Positions 38,040 to 46,691 of a DNA stretch of 60,040 bases are shown one piece after another (positions within the stretch are counted from its first letter, which is position 1; each line of letters opens with the position of its first letter). The stretch comes from Streptomyces sp. WM6386 (GTDB lineage: Bacteria > Actinomycetota > Actinomycetes > Streptomycetales > Streptomycetaceae): the NCBI RefSeq assembly GCF_000972385.1, contig NZ_JXTE01000058.1, positions 1 to 60,040 of the forward strand, written 5' to 3'. Under the pieces are notes generated by a model. The model did no database searches and was not told the origin of the DNA. It saw only the letters and a program-made list of their open reading frames with translations. The translations under genes were made by a program, and so were the position numbers.

Positions 38040-39559
38040 GGCCGGCGCCAGCTCCGTCCCTCTCGTGCGAGCATTTCGTCCGCCTCGACCGGCCCCCAGG
38101 TGCCGGACGGATACTGGGCCGGCTTGCCGTGCTGGTCCCAGTACTGCTCGATCGGGTCGAGGATCTTCCAGGACAGCTCGACCTCCTCGGTGCGCGGGAA
38201 GAGGTTCGAGTCACCGAGCAGGACGTCGAGGATCAGTCGCTCGTAGGCCTCGGGCGAGGACTCCGTGAAGGACTCGCCGTAGGCGAAGTCCATCGACACG
38301 TCCCGGATCTCCATGGAGGTGCCGGGGACCTTCGAACCGAAGCGGACCGTGATGCCCTCGTCGGGCTGGACGCGGATGACGATCGCGTTGGAGCCCAGCT
38401 CCTCGGTGGCCGTCGAGTCGAAGGGGGAGTGCGGCGCCCGCTGGAACACCACCGCGATCTCGGTGACGCGGCGGCCCAGGCGCTTGCCGGTCCGCAGGTA
38501 GAAGGGGACGCCCGCCCAGCGGCGGTTGTCGACCTCCAGCTTGATGGCGGCGTACGTGTCCGTCTTGGACTTGGGGTCGATGCCCTCCTCCTGGAGGTAC
38601 CCGACCGCCTGCTCACCGCCCTGCCAGCCCTCCGCGTACTGTCCGCGGACGGTGTCCCGGCCCAGGTGCTTCGGCAGCTTCACCGCGCCGAGCACCTTGG
38701 TCTTCTCGGCGGCCAGCGCGTCCGCGTCGAAGGAGGACGGCTCCTCCATGGCGGTGAGGGCCATGAGCTGGAGGAGGTGGTTCTGGATGACGTCACGGGC
38801 GGCGCCGATGCCGTCGTAGTAGCCGGCCCGGCCGCCGACGCCGATGTCCTCGGCCATCGTGATCTGTACGTGGTCCACGAAGGACCGGTTCCAGATCGGC
38901 TCGAACATCTGGTTGGCGAAGCGCAGCGCCAGGATGTTCTGGACGGTCTCCTTGCCGAGGTAGTGGTCGATCCGGAAGACCTGGTCCGGGGCGAAGACCT
39001 CGTGGACGACCTTGTTGAGGTCCTCGGCCGACTTCAGGTCGTGACCGAAGGGCTTCTCGATGACCGCACGGCGCCAGGAGCCGGCGGACTGGTCGGTGAG
39101 CCCGTGCTTCTTCAGCTGCTGGATGACCACGGGGAAGGAGCGCGGCGGTACCGAGAGGTAGAAGGCGAAGTTGCCGCCCGTGCCCTGTGCCTTGTCGAGC
39201 TCCTCGATGGTGCCGCGCAGCCGCTCGAACGCGTCGTCGTCGTCGAAGGTGCCCTGGACGAAGCGCATCCCCTGGATGAGCTGCTGCCAGACCTCCTCGC
39301 GGAACGGCGTACGGGCGTGCTCCTTGACGGCGTCGTGGACCTCCTGCGCGAAGTCCTCGTGCTGCCACTCGCGCCGGGCGAAACCGACCAGCGAGAAACC
39401 CGGCGGCAGCAGACCCCGGTTCGCGAGGTCGTACACGGCGGGCATGAGCTTCTTCCGGGACAAATCGCCCGTGACGCCGAAGATGACAAGCCCCGACGGC
39501 CCCGCGATACGCGGGAGCCGTCGGTCGGCGGGGTCACGCAGCGGATTGCTGCTCGACAA
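38036..39559 (-). CDS. zwf: Glucose-6-phosphate 1-dehydrogenase
   Basis: Zwf opens the oxidative pentose phosphate pathway by oxidising glucose 6-phosphate with NADP. The 507-residue enzyme has the cofactor site LVIFGVTGDLSRKKLMPA, the substrate site RIDHYLGKETVQNILALRFA and FYLRTGKRLGRRVTEI. I place the start at TTG 39559 (product MSSSNPLRDPADRR). It is preceded by GGAGGG at a good distance and sits 4 bp after the tal stop; no ATG or GTG fits between the previous stop and the conserved core. A TTG start may lower translation of this gene relative to tal. Confidence 0.95.
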   Translation of the reverse strand: MSSSNPLRDPADRRLPRIAGPSGLVIFGVTGDLSRKKLMPAVYDLANRGLLPPGFSLVGFARREWQHEDFAQEVHDAVKEHARTPFREEVWQQLIQGMRFVQGTFDDDDAFERLRGTIEELDKAQGTGGNFAFYLSVPPRSFPVVIQQLKKHGLTDQSAGSWRRAVIEKPFGHDLKSAEDLNKVVHEVFAPDQVFRIDHYLGKETVQNILALRFANQMFEPIWNRSFVDHVQITMAEDIGVGGRAGYYDGIGAARDVIQNHLLQLMALTAMEEPSSFDADALAAEKTKVLGAVKLPKHLGRDTVRGQYAEGWQGGEQAVGYLQEEGIDPKSKTDTYAAIKLEVDNRRWAGVPFYLRTGKRLGRRVTEIAVVFQRAPHSPFDSTATEELGSNAIVIRVQPDEGITVRFGSKVPGTSMEIRDVSMDFAYGESFTESSPEAYERLILDVLLGDSNLFPRTEEVELSWKILDPIEQYWDQHGKPAQYPSGTWGPVEADEMLAREGRSWRRP

Positions 39560-39563
39560 GGTT

Positions 39564-40682
39564 TCAGCCCTCCGAGGGGGCGAGGCGCTCCAGCTCTGCC
39601 TCGGTCGACTTGAGCAGGTCGTTCCAGGACGCCTCGAACTTATCGACGCCCTCGTCCTCCAGCAGCTGTACGACCTCGTTGTAGGAGATCCCGAGCTTCT
39701 CGACCGCGTCGATCTCGGCACGGGACTGCTCGTAGGTGCCGGCGACGGCGTTGCCGCGGATCTCGCCGCTCTCCTCGGTGGCCTGGAGCGTGGCTTCCGG
39801 CATGGTGTTCACCGTGTTCGGCGCCACGAGCTCGTCGACGTAGAGGGTCGGCTTGTAGGCCGGGTCCTTCACGCCGGTCGAGGCCCACAGCGGGCGCTGC
39901 TTGTTGGCCTGCGCCTTGTCCAGCTCCTGCCAGCGGGAAGAGGAGAAGACCTCCTCGTACGCCTCGTAGGCCAGACGCGCGTTGGCGACGCCCGCCTTGC
40001 CGCGGGCGGCCTTGGCCGCCTCGGTGCCCAGCGCGTCGATCCGCTTGTCGATCTCGGTGTCCACGCGGGACACGAAGAAGGAGGCGACGGAGTGGATCAG
40101 GGACAGGTCCAGGCCCTTGGCCTTGGCCTTCTCCAGACCCGCGAGGTACGCGTCCATGACCTCGCGGTAGCGCTCCAGCGAGAAGATCAGCGTGACGTTG
40201 ACGCTGATGCCGTTGCCGATCACCTCGGTGATGGCCGGCAGGCCCGCCTTGGTGGCCGGGATCTTGATGAGGGTGTTGGGGCGGTCGACCAGCCAGGCCA
40301 GCTGCTTGGCCTCGGCGACGGTCGCCTTGGTGTTGTGGGCCAGGCGCGGGTCGACCTCGATCGACACGCGGCCGTCCTGGCCGCCGGTGGCGTCGAAGAC
40401 CGGGCGCAGGATGTCGGCGGCGTCGCGGACGTCCGCCGTGGTGATCATGCGGATGGCTTCTTCGACGGTGACCTTGCGGGCGGCGAGGTCGGCGAGCTGC
40501 TGCTCGTAGCCGTCACCGCTGCTGATCGCCTTCTGGAAGATCGACGGGTTGGTCGTGACGCCCACGACGTGCTGCTGGTCGATCAGTTCGGCGAGGTTGC
40601 CGGACGTGATCCGCTTGCGCGACAGGTCGTCCAGCCAGATCGCGACGCCTTCTTCGGAGAGGCGCTTGAGTGCGTCTGTCAT
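39564..40682 (-). CDS. tal: Transaldolase
   Basis: Tal moves dihydroxyacetone units between sugar phosphates. The 372-residue protein is of the actinobacterial TalB-like class: [20 protein letters not shown], the active site [16 protein letters not shown] with Schiff-base Lys140, and [20 protein letters not shown]. The C-terminal part has [23 protein letters not shown] 40682 follows AGGAGA. It is the second gene of the operon, 33 bp after tkt, and is followed 4 bp later by zwf. Confidence 0.97.
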   Translation of the reverse strand: MTDALKRLSEEGVAIWLDDLSRKRITSGNLAELIDQQHVVGVTTNPSIFQKAISSGDGYEQQLADLAARKVTVEEAIRMITTADVRDAADILRPVFDATGGQDGRVSIEVDPRLAHNTKATVAEAKQLAWLVDRPNTLIKIPATKAGLPAITEVIGNGISVNVTLIFSLERYREVMDAYLAGLEKAKAKGLDLSLIHSVASFFVSRVDTEIDKRIDALGTEAAKAARGKAGVANARLAYEAYEEVFSSSRWQELDKAQANKQRPLWASTGVKDPAYKPTLYVDELVAPNTVNTMPEATLQATEESGEIRGNAVAGTYEQSRAEIDAVEKLGISYNEVVQLLEDEGVDKFEASWNDLLKSTEAELERLAPSEG

Positions 40683-40715
40683 GGAATTACATCTCCTACG
40701 TGTCGTATATGAGCG

Positions 40716-42803
40716 TCAGCGCTGGGCAGCGGCGAGGGATTCCCGCGCCTTCGCGGCCACGTTCTCCGCAGTGAAGCCGAACTCCTGGAAGAGGACCTTG
40801 CCGTCGGCCGAAGCACCGAAGTGCTCCAGGGAAACGATGCGGCCCGCGTCCCCGACGTACTTGTGCCAGGTGAGACCGATGCCGGCCTCCACCGCGACAC
40901 GCGCCTTCACCGAGGGCGGCAGGACGCTGTCCCGGTACCCCTGGTCCTGCTCCTCGAACCACTCCACGCACGGCATGGACACGACCCGCGTCGGCACACC
41001 GTCGGCCTCCAGCCGCTCGCGCGCCTCGACGGCGACGTGCACCTCGGAACCGGTGGCGATGAGCACGACCTCGGGGGCCTCGTTCGACGCCTCGAAGAGG
41101 ACGTAGCCGCCCTTCACCGCGTCCTCGTTGGACTCGTACGTCGGCACGCCCTGACGGGTCAGCGCCAGACCGTGCGGGGCGCCCTTGCCGAAGACCTTCG
41201 TGTAGCGCTTGAGGATCTCGCGCCAGGCGATCGCGGTCTCGTTGGCGTCGGCCGGGCGGACCACGTTCAGGCCCGGGATGGCGCGCAGCGAGGCGATGTG
41301 CTCGACCGGCTGGTGGGTGGGGCCGTCCTCGCCGAGACCGATGGAGTCGTGCGTCCACACGTACGTCACCGGCAGGTGCATCAGCGCCGACAGCCGCACC
41401 GCGTTGCGCATGTAGTCGGAGAAGACGAGGAACGTACCGCCGTAGATACGGGTGTTGCCGTGCAGCGCGATGCCGTTCATCTCCGCGGCCATGGAGTGCT
41501 CGCGGATGCCGAAGTGGATCGTGCGGCCGTACGGGTTCGCCTCCGGCAGCGGGTTGTCCGCCGGCAGGAAGGAACTGTCCTTGTCGATCGTGGTGTTGTT
41601 CGAGCCGGCCAGGTCGGCGGAGCCGCCCCACAGCTCGGGGATCACCGCGCCGAGAGCCTGGAGCACCTTGCCGGAGGCGGCACGCGTGGCGACACCCTTG
41701 CCGGGCTCGAAGACCGGGAGCTTGTCCTCCCAGCCCTTGGGCAGCTCACCGGCGACCATGCGGTCGAACTCGGCGGCGCGCTCGGCGTTGTTGTTGCGCC
41801 ACTCCTGGAGCTGCTTCTCCCACTCGGCCTTGGCCTGGCGGCCGCGGTCGAGGGCGCCCCGGGTGTGGTCGATGACCTCGTCCGAGACCTCGAAGCTCTG
41901 CTCCGGGTCGAAGCCCAGCACCCGCTTGGTCGCCGCGACCTCGTCGTCGCCGAGCGCCGAGCCGTGGGCGGCCTCGGTGTTCTGCGCGTTCGGGGCGGGC
42001 CAGGCGATGATCGAGCGCATCGCGATGAAGGACGGCTTGTCCGTCACCTGCTTCGCGGCCTCGATGGCGTTGTAGAGGGCGTGCGGGTCGAGGTCGCCGT
42101 CCGGCTTGGGGGCCACGCGCTGCACATGCCAGCCGTACGCCTCGTAGCGCTTGACGGTGTCCTCGGAGACGGCCGTCTCGGTGTCGCCCTCGATCGAGAT
42201 GTGGTTGTCGTCCCACAGCAGCACGAGGTTGCCGAGCTGCTGGTGGCCGGCCAGCGAGGACGCCTCGGCGGAGATGCCCTCCTGGAGACAGCCGTCACCG
42301 GCGATGGCGTACACGAAGTGGTCGAACGGGGACTCGCCCTCGGCGGCCTCCGGGTCGAACAGACCGCGCTCGTAGCGGGCCGCCATCGCCATGCCCACCG
42401 CGTTGGCGACACCCTGGCCGAGCGGACCGGTCGTCGTCTCGACACCCTTGGTGTGGCCGTACTCCGGGTGACCGGGGGTCTTCGAGCCCCACGTCCTGAA
42501 CGACTTCAGGTCGTCCAGCTCCAGGCCGAAGCCGGCCAGGTAGAGCTGGGTGTAGAGGGTCAGGGACGAGTGGCCCGCGGACAGCACGAAGCGGTCACGC
42601 CCGACCCACTCGGGGTCGGCGGGGTCGTGCCGCATCACCTTCTGGAAGAGGGTGTAGGCGGCGGGAGCCAGGCTCATCGCCGTACCGGGATGGCCGTTGC
42701 CGACCTTCTGTACGGCGTCGGCGGCCAGGACGCGGGCGGTGTCGACGGCCCGCTGGTCCAACTCGGTCCACTCGAGGTCTGTGGTGGTCGGCTTGGTGCT
42801 CAC
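40716..42803 (-). CDS. tkt: Transketolase
   Basis: Tkt transfers two-carbon units between sugar phosphates using thiamine diphosphate. The 695-residue product has KVGNGHPGTAMSLAPAAYTL, the cofactor and metal motif AIAGDGCLQEGISAEASSLA with LLWDDNHISIEGDTET, the pyrimidine domain HFGIREHSMAAEMNGIALHG, and YVWTHDSIGLGEDGPTHQPVEH with catalytic His. GTG 42803 is the start. It is the first gene of the minus-strand pentose phosphate operon; the 383-bp interval upstream probably holds the promoter and is shared with the divergent ctaB. Confidence 0.97.
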   Translation of the reverse strand: MSTKPTTTDLEWTELDQRAVDTARVLAADAVQKVGNGHPGTAMSLAPAAYTLFQKVMRHDPADPEWVGRDRFVLSAGHSSLTLYTQLYLAGFGLELDDLKSFRTWGSKTPGHPEYGHTKGVETTTGPLGQGVANAVGMAMAARYERGLFDPEAAEGESPFDHFVYAIAGDGCLQEGISAEASSLAGHQQLGNLVLLWDDNHISIEGDTETAVSEDTVKRYEAYGWHVQRVAPKPDGDLDPHALYNAIEAAKQVTDKPSFIAMRSIIAWPAPNAQNTEAAHGSALGDDEVAATKRVLGFDPEQSFEVSDEVIDHTRGALDRGRQAKAEWEKQLQEWRNNNAERAAEFDRMVAGELPKGWEDKLPVFEPGKGVATRAASGKVLQALGAVIPELWGGSADLAGSNNTTIDKDSSFLPADNPLPEANPYGRTIHFGIREHSMAAEMNGIALHGNTRIYGGTFLVFSDYMRNAVRLSALMHLPVTYVWTHDSIGLGEDGPTHQPVEHIASLRAIPGLNVVRPADANETAIAWREILKRYTKVFGKGAPHGLALTRQGVPTYESNEDAVKGGYVLFEASNEAPEVVLIATGSEVHVAVEARERLEADGVPTRVVSMPCVEWFEEQDQGYRDSVLPPSVKARVAVEAGIGLTWHKYVGDAGRIVSLEHFGASADGKVLFQEFGFTAENVAAKARESLAAAQR

Positions 42804-43186
42804 CCTGGGTCAGGGCTCCTCTCCACATGTCACGCATGTCGAATGCCGGTGCACGGGGCGCCCCGGCCGTTGTCGAGCCTACCCCCGTAAGTACGTGCGT
42901 TTTTTCGCGTCATTCCAGACTGCCGGGAGTCAAGACGATCCGCCTCCTGACTGGGCCGATTCGCCATTCGGCAACTGAATACGGACGCGCTCGTTCGAGT
43001 GCTCAACCGAGTGTCGATCGGCTCGTCCGGGGGTGTTGATCAGCTCTTCCGGGGGCGCTGTCCAACACGACCCCACCCCCGCGAATGTCGGGGTATGGGC
43101 AACGTCTAGAGTGGCGTGGTACGCGCGAGCCTTTACCGGGACTTCACACGGGAGGGGTTTGCTGGGATGTCTCTGTAGGGGTGTGC
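42804..43186. other. Divergent regulatory interval between tkt and ctaB
   Basis: No coding frame is convincing in these 383 bp. It has an AT-richer patch near 42899-42906 (TTTTTTCGCG), a TAGGCT-like -10 candidate for tkt near 42875 on the minus strand, a tandem 22-bp repeat at 43011-43054, and TAGAGT at 43107-43112 as a candidate -10 for ctaB. No confident -35 was found for either gene. Confidence 0.55.
43011..43054. repeat. Two tandem 22-bp repeats in the tkt-ctaB interval
   Basis: The unit begins GTGTCGATCGGCTCGTCC and the second copy GTGTTGATCAGCTCTTCC, each ending GGGG; 19 of 22 positions agree. The 22-bp period is two helical turns, as expected for side-by-side binding of a regulator. 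It lies 132-176 bp before ctaB and about 210-250 bp before tkt. Confidence 0.7.
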
Positions 43187-44134
43187 GTGACGGCCGTCGA
43201 ATCCCGTCCAGCCGGGGTGCTGGGGGAGAGCAAGAGCTCGGGTCACCGGCCGTTCGGGGCCCGTGTCAAGGCATTCGTGGCGCTGACCAAGCCCCGGATC
43301 ATCGAACTGCTGCTGATCACCACGGTCCCGGTGATGTTCCTCGCCGAGCAGGGTGTGCCCGACCTGACGCTGGTGCTCCTCACCTGCCTCGGCGGCTACC
43401 TCTCCGCGGGCGGCGCCAACGCGCTGAACATGTACATCGACCGCGACATCGACGCGCTCATGGACCGCACCTCGCAGAGACCGCTGGTCACCGGCATGGT
43501 GTCGCCGCGCGAGTGCCTCGCCTTCGGCATCACCCTCGCGATCGTCTCCACGCTCCTGTTCGGCCTGACCGTCAACTGGCTGTCCGCCTGGCTGTCCCTC
43601 GGAGCGCTCCTCTTCTACGTCGTCGTCTACACGATGATCCTCAAGCGGCGTACGTCGCAGAACATCGTGTGGGGCGGCATCGCCGGCTGTCTCCCGGTGC
43701 TGATCGGCTGGTCGTCCGTCACGAACTCCCTGTCGTGGGCGCCGGTCATCCTCTTCCTCGTCATGTTCTTCTGGACCCCGCCGCACTACTGGCCGCTGTC
43801 CATGAAGGTGAAAGAGGACTACGCGCGCGTGGGCGTGCCCATGCTGCCGGTGGTCGCCTCCAACAAGGTGGTCGCCAGGCAGATCGTGATCTACAGCTGG
43901 GTCATGGTCGCCGTCTCGCTGCTGCTGACCCCGCTCGGCTACACGGGCTGGTTCTACACACTGGTGGCGCTGCTGGCCGGCGGCTTCTGGCTGTGGGAGG
44001 CGCACGGACTCCAGAACCGGGCCAAGTCCGAGGTGACGGGCGGGAAGCTCAAGGAGATGCGGCTGTTCCACTGGTCGATCACCTACGTGTCGATCCTGTT
44101 CCTCGCGGTCGCGATCGACCCCTTCCTGCGCTGA
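43187..44134 (+). CDS. ctaB: Protoheme IX farnesyltransferase (heme O synthase)
   Basis: CtaB (CyoE) adds a farnesyl chain to heme B to make heme O, the precursor of heme A for cytochrome oxidase. The 315-residue UbiA-family protein has [20 protein letters not shown], the first Asp-rich motif [20 protein letters not shown], the second motif region [17 protein letters not shown], and about nine membrane helices. GTG 43187 is preferred because AGGGG is just upstream and longer frames add no family sequence. ctaA lies 2.5 kb away on the opposite strand. Confidence 0.95.
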   Translation: MTAVESRPAGVLGESKSSGHRPFGARVKAFVALTKPRIIELLLITTVPVMFLAEQGVPDLTLVLLTCLGGYLSAGGANALNMYIDRDIDALMDRTSQRPLVTGMVSPRECLAFGITLAIVSTLLFGLTVNWLSAWLSLGALLFYVVVYTMILKRRTSQNIVWGGIAGCLPVLIGWSSVTNSLSWAPVILFLVMFFWTPPHYWPLSMKVKEDYARVGVPMLPVVASNKVVARQIVIYSWVMVAVSLLLTPLGYTGWFYTLVALLAGGFWLWEAHGLQNRAKSEVTGGKLKEMRLFHWSITYVSILFLAVAIDPFLR

Positions 44135-44136
44135 GT

Positions 44137-44198
44137 GCCCCGTAAGGGGCGCGGGGAACTGCGCGAACAGCTCGGACGGGCCGCGGCCGACGAGCTGT
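44137..44198. repeat. Dispersed Streptomyces-type intergenic repeat with two hairpins (probable ctaB terminator)
   Basis: The segment has GCCCC-GTAA-GGGGC, then GCGGGGAACTGCGCGA, then ACAGCTCG pairing with CGAGCTGT across a GC-rich loop. From memory, the core GGGGCGCGGGGAACTGCGCGA is a sequence found many times between genes in Streptomyces genomes. It begins 2 bp past the ctaB stop and can fold as a terminator. Confidence 0.6.
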
Positions 44199-44213
44199 CC
44201 CGGGTGAACGGCG

Positions 44214-44229
44214 CGTGGTCAAAACCACG
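44214..44229. promoter_or_regulatory. Inverted repeat CGTGGT-CAAA-ACCACG
   Basis: Perfect 6-bp arms with a 4-bp AT-rich centre. The centre lies about 55 bp before the start codon, or the putative transcription start, of the 109-residue protein gene. It could be an activator or repressor site. Confidence 0.4.
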
Positions 44230-44263
44230 TGACCCGGCAGTCGCAGTACCAGCTACCCGTCGG

Positions 44264-44269
44264 TAGCAT
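44264..44269 (+). promoter_or_regulatory. -10 element TAGCAT of a probable leaderless transcript
   Basis: TAGCAT ends 7 bp before ATG 44277, exactly where a vegetative -10 would put the transcription start on the A of the ATG. There is no ribosome binding site before this ATG, which fits leaderless translation. A matching -35 is not evident. Confidence 0.55.
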
Positions 44270-44276
44270 CCTTGTC

Positions 44277-44606
44277 ATGGCAGACATCAAGCAGGCGGCC
44301 CAGGCCGAGCGCCGAGCGACCCGGCTGGCCAAGCAGATCAGCGCCTTCTCCAAGGCACACGGTGGCGCCGAGGGCCAGGTGGCCTACCTGGGCGACCGCG
44401 GCGCCCGGATCGCCCTCGTCGGCGAGGACGGCGACTGGGGCAACCTGGTGGCCCCCACCGTCGAGATCGCCCAGAAGGCGGTCGAGAAGGCCGGCATCAC
44501 CGTCCACGAGGACTTCGACGGAGAGTTCGCCGCGAAGGTGCGCACGGGCCCGTACGAGTGGACCCGCATGGCGGGCATCCAGGTGGGCGGCCCGAAGAAC
44601 GGCTGA
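44277..44606 (+). CDS. Small conserved-looking protein, unknown (109 aa)
   Basis: The product begins MADIKQAAQAERRATRLAKQ, continues with a beta-rich middle (GQVAYLGDRGARIALVGEDG; NLVAPTVEIAQKAVEKAGIT) and ends RMAGIQVGGPKNG. No signal, membrane helix or known motif is seen. Codon use is normal for the region, so it is a real gene. I do not recognise the family. The start at 44277 is supported by a -10 placed for leaderless transcription; an upstream in-frame ATG or GTG lacks support. It lies between ctaB and the amidohydrolase gene on the same strand. Confidence 0.82.
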   Translation: MADIKQAAQAERRATRLAKQISAFSKAHGGAEGQVAYLGDRGARIALVGEDGDWGNLVAPTVEIAQKAVEKAGITVHEDFDGEFAAKVRTGPYEWTRMAGIQVGGPKNG

Positions 44607-44706
44607 CGCACACGGCTTTCACACCGGGTGTGTGACAGCAACACCTGACACCCCGTTCACCCGTTAGGCCCCGTAGCAAGGACACGGTCCAGCCACGGGA
44701 GCCCGG

Positions 44707-45813
44707 ATGATCGAAACGCCGTCCCTCGTGGACCAGTACTGCCACGGCGTGCTGAGAACCGAGCTGGGCCTCGGCACCTTCGAGGCCCAGTTGGGCCGTA
44801 CCGAGGGGCCGCCCGCCCCCGGTACGACCCTCTTCGACACCCAGACCGGTTTCGCCCTACGGCGGCTGTGCCCCCCGCTCCTCGGTCTGGAACCGCACTG
44901 CCCACCCGCCCGCTATCTCGCCCGGCGTCGTGAACTCGGCGTACTGGAGGCGGGCCGCAGGCTGCTGCGGGGCAGTGGCATCACGACATACCTCGTCGAC
45001 ACGGGCCTGCCCGGCGATCTGACCGGCCCCGGCGAGATGGCGGCGGCGTCGGCCGCCGAGGCCCGCGAGATCGTGCGGCTCGAACTCCTCGCCGAACAGG
45101 TCGCCGACACCTCCGGCACGGTCGAGTCGTTCCTCGCCAACCTCGCCGAGTCGGTGCACGGTGCGGCGGTCGGTGCGGTCGCCTTCACCTCGGTGGCGGG
45201 GGTACGGCACGGACTGGCGCTGGCGCCCGAGCCGCCGGGGCCGGGGGAGGTGCGGGGCGCGGCCGGCCGCTGGCTGGCGGGTCGCCGGGTGGGCGGCGAG
45301 CTGTCCGATCCGGTGCTGCTACGACACCTGCTGTGGATCGCGGTCGCCTCGGGGCTGCCGCTCCAGCTGCACGCCGGGCTCGGTGAGCCGGGGCTGCGGA
45401 TCGACCGAACGGACCCCGTCCTGCTCACGGACTTCGTCCGCGCCACCGCCGGGCTCGGCACCGACCTGATCCTGCTGCACGGCTACCCGTACCACCGTCA
45501 CGCCGCCCATCTCGCCGGTGTCTTCCCGCATGTGTACGCCGACTCGGGCGCCGCTCTGGTGCGTACGGGCGCCCGTGCGGCGACGGTCCTGGCGGAGATC
45601 CTCGAACTCGCGCCCTTCGGCAAGATCCTCTTCTCCAGTGGCGCCCAGGGCCTGCCCGAACTGCACGTCGTCGGCGCGCGGCTGTTCCGCGAGGCGCTGG
45701 CCCGGGTGCTGGGCAACTGGGTCGCCGAGGGGGCGTGGTCGCTGGCGGACGCACAGCGGGTCGCGGGGCTGATCGCGGCCGGGAACGCGCGCCGGGTGTA
45801 CGGGCTGGAGTGA
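44707..45813 (+). CDS. Amidohydrolase-family protein
   Basis: The 368-residue protein has an amidohydrolase (TIM-barrel metal hydrolase) pattern. VDQYCHGVLRTE near the start takes the place of the usual HxH strand. LPLQLHAGLGEPG, LILLHGYPYHRHAAHLAGVF and FPHVYADSGAALV follow on later strands, then the end motif FGKILFSSGAQGLPELHVVG and NARRVYGLE. It resembles the amidohydrolase_2 proteins, including the domain fused to glutamine-synthetase-like proteins. The first His of HxH is replaced by Tyr-Cys-His, so the metal site may differ from the classic one. No reaction can be named. Confidence 0.75.
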   Translation: MIETPSLVDQYCHGVLRTELGLGTFEAQLGRTEGPPAPGTTLFDTQTGFALRRLCPPLLGLEPHCPPARYLARRRELGVLEAGRRLLRGSGITTYLVDTGLPGDLTGPGEMAAASAAEAREIVRLELLAEQVADTSGTVESFLANLAESVHGAAVGAVAFTSVAGVRHGLALAPEPPGPGEVRGAAGRWLAGRRVGGELSDPVLLRHLLWIAVASGLPLQLHAGLGEPGLRIDRTDPVLLTDFVRATAGLGTDLILLHGYPYHRHAAHLAGVFPHVYADSGAALVRTGARAATVLAEILELAPFGKILFSSGAQGLPELHVVGARLFREALARVLGNWVAEGAWSLADAQRVAGLIAAGNARRVYGLE

Positions 45814-45898
45814 GCCGGGGGCGGGTCCGGGTTCGGGTGCGCCCGGACGGGGTGCGTGGAGGGTGTACGGGCGCGGGTGGGCTGTACAGGATGGGCGT

Positions 45899-46636
45899 AT
45901 GCAGACCGATGCGTTACTCGACCGCTTCCTCACCGGCCTCGAACCGCTCGCGCCACTCGCTGTCTGGGCCCATGGCTCCCTCGCCGGCGGCGACTACCAG
46001 GAGGGCCGCAGCGACCTGGACCTGATCGCCGTACTGGACCGTCCGGTCTCGCCCCGCACGATCTGGCGGCTGGCGAAGGGGCACGCCCGGCTGCGGGACG
46101 AACCGCTCGCCCCGAACCTGCACTGCACGTATCTGACACCGGATGCCGTGGACAACTCCGCCCGGCCGCACCTGACCTGGGCGCACGAGCAGCTGTTCAA
46201 GCGGCCCGTCACCCCGGTGACCCGGCGTGAACTGCACATGTTCGGGCGGGTGCTGCACGGGAAGGCCCCGGCCGGACTGCTGCCGCCGGTGCTGGACCTC
46301 GAACTCGACGAGTTCGTCGTACGCGACCAGCGTGACTTCTGGCGGCCCGAGCTGGAGAAGGCGGAACGCTGGCGGCGGGCCCCCTGGGTCGACGTCGGCC
46401 TGACGACCTTCGCCCGGGCGACCGCCACCCTGCGCGACGGACGGCTCATCACCAAGCGGGAGGCGCTGGAGCTGCTGCCGGAGCTGGGGGCGCCGGTCGA
46501 GGTGGTGGAGGACATCAGGCGGCGGCGGTACGAGGACCCCGCGCCGCCCACCGAGGAGTGGACGGCGCGCAGGGGTGAGCTGACCCGGGGCTACCTGGGC
46601 CCGGCGATCGACCGACTCGTGGCGGGGTACGCCTGA
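45899..46636 (+). CDS. Nucleotidyltransferase-domain protein
   Basis: The 245-residue protein has the polymerase-beta-type nucleotidyltransferase core: VWAHGSLAGGDYQEGRSDLD then LIAVLD, giving the GS motif and the DxD metal pair. A helical C-terminal domain (about 120-245) resembles that of aminoglycoside adenylyltransferases such as AadA. Some relatives inactivate aminoglycosides, but many act on unknown small molecules or proteins, so resistance is not claimed. ATG 45899 follows AGGATGG. It is convergent with ctaA (55 bp between the ends). Confidence 0.82.
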   Translation: MQTDALLDRFLTGLEPLAPLAVWAHGSLAGGDYQEGRSDLDLIAVLDRPVSPRTIWRLAKGHARLRDEPLAPNLHCTYLTPDAVDNSARPHLTWAHEQLFKRPVTPVTRRELHMFGRVLHGKAPAGLLPPVLDLELDEFVVRDQRDFWRPELEKAERWRRAPWVDVGLTTFARATATLRDGRLITKREALELLPELGAPVEVVEDIRRRRYEDPAPPTEEWTARRGELTRGYLGPAIDRLVAGYA

Positions 46637-46691
46637 CCGGATGCTCGCGCCGGACCGTGGCGGAGCTGCTCGCGGTGTTCGAGGCGGAGGG

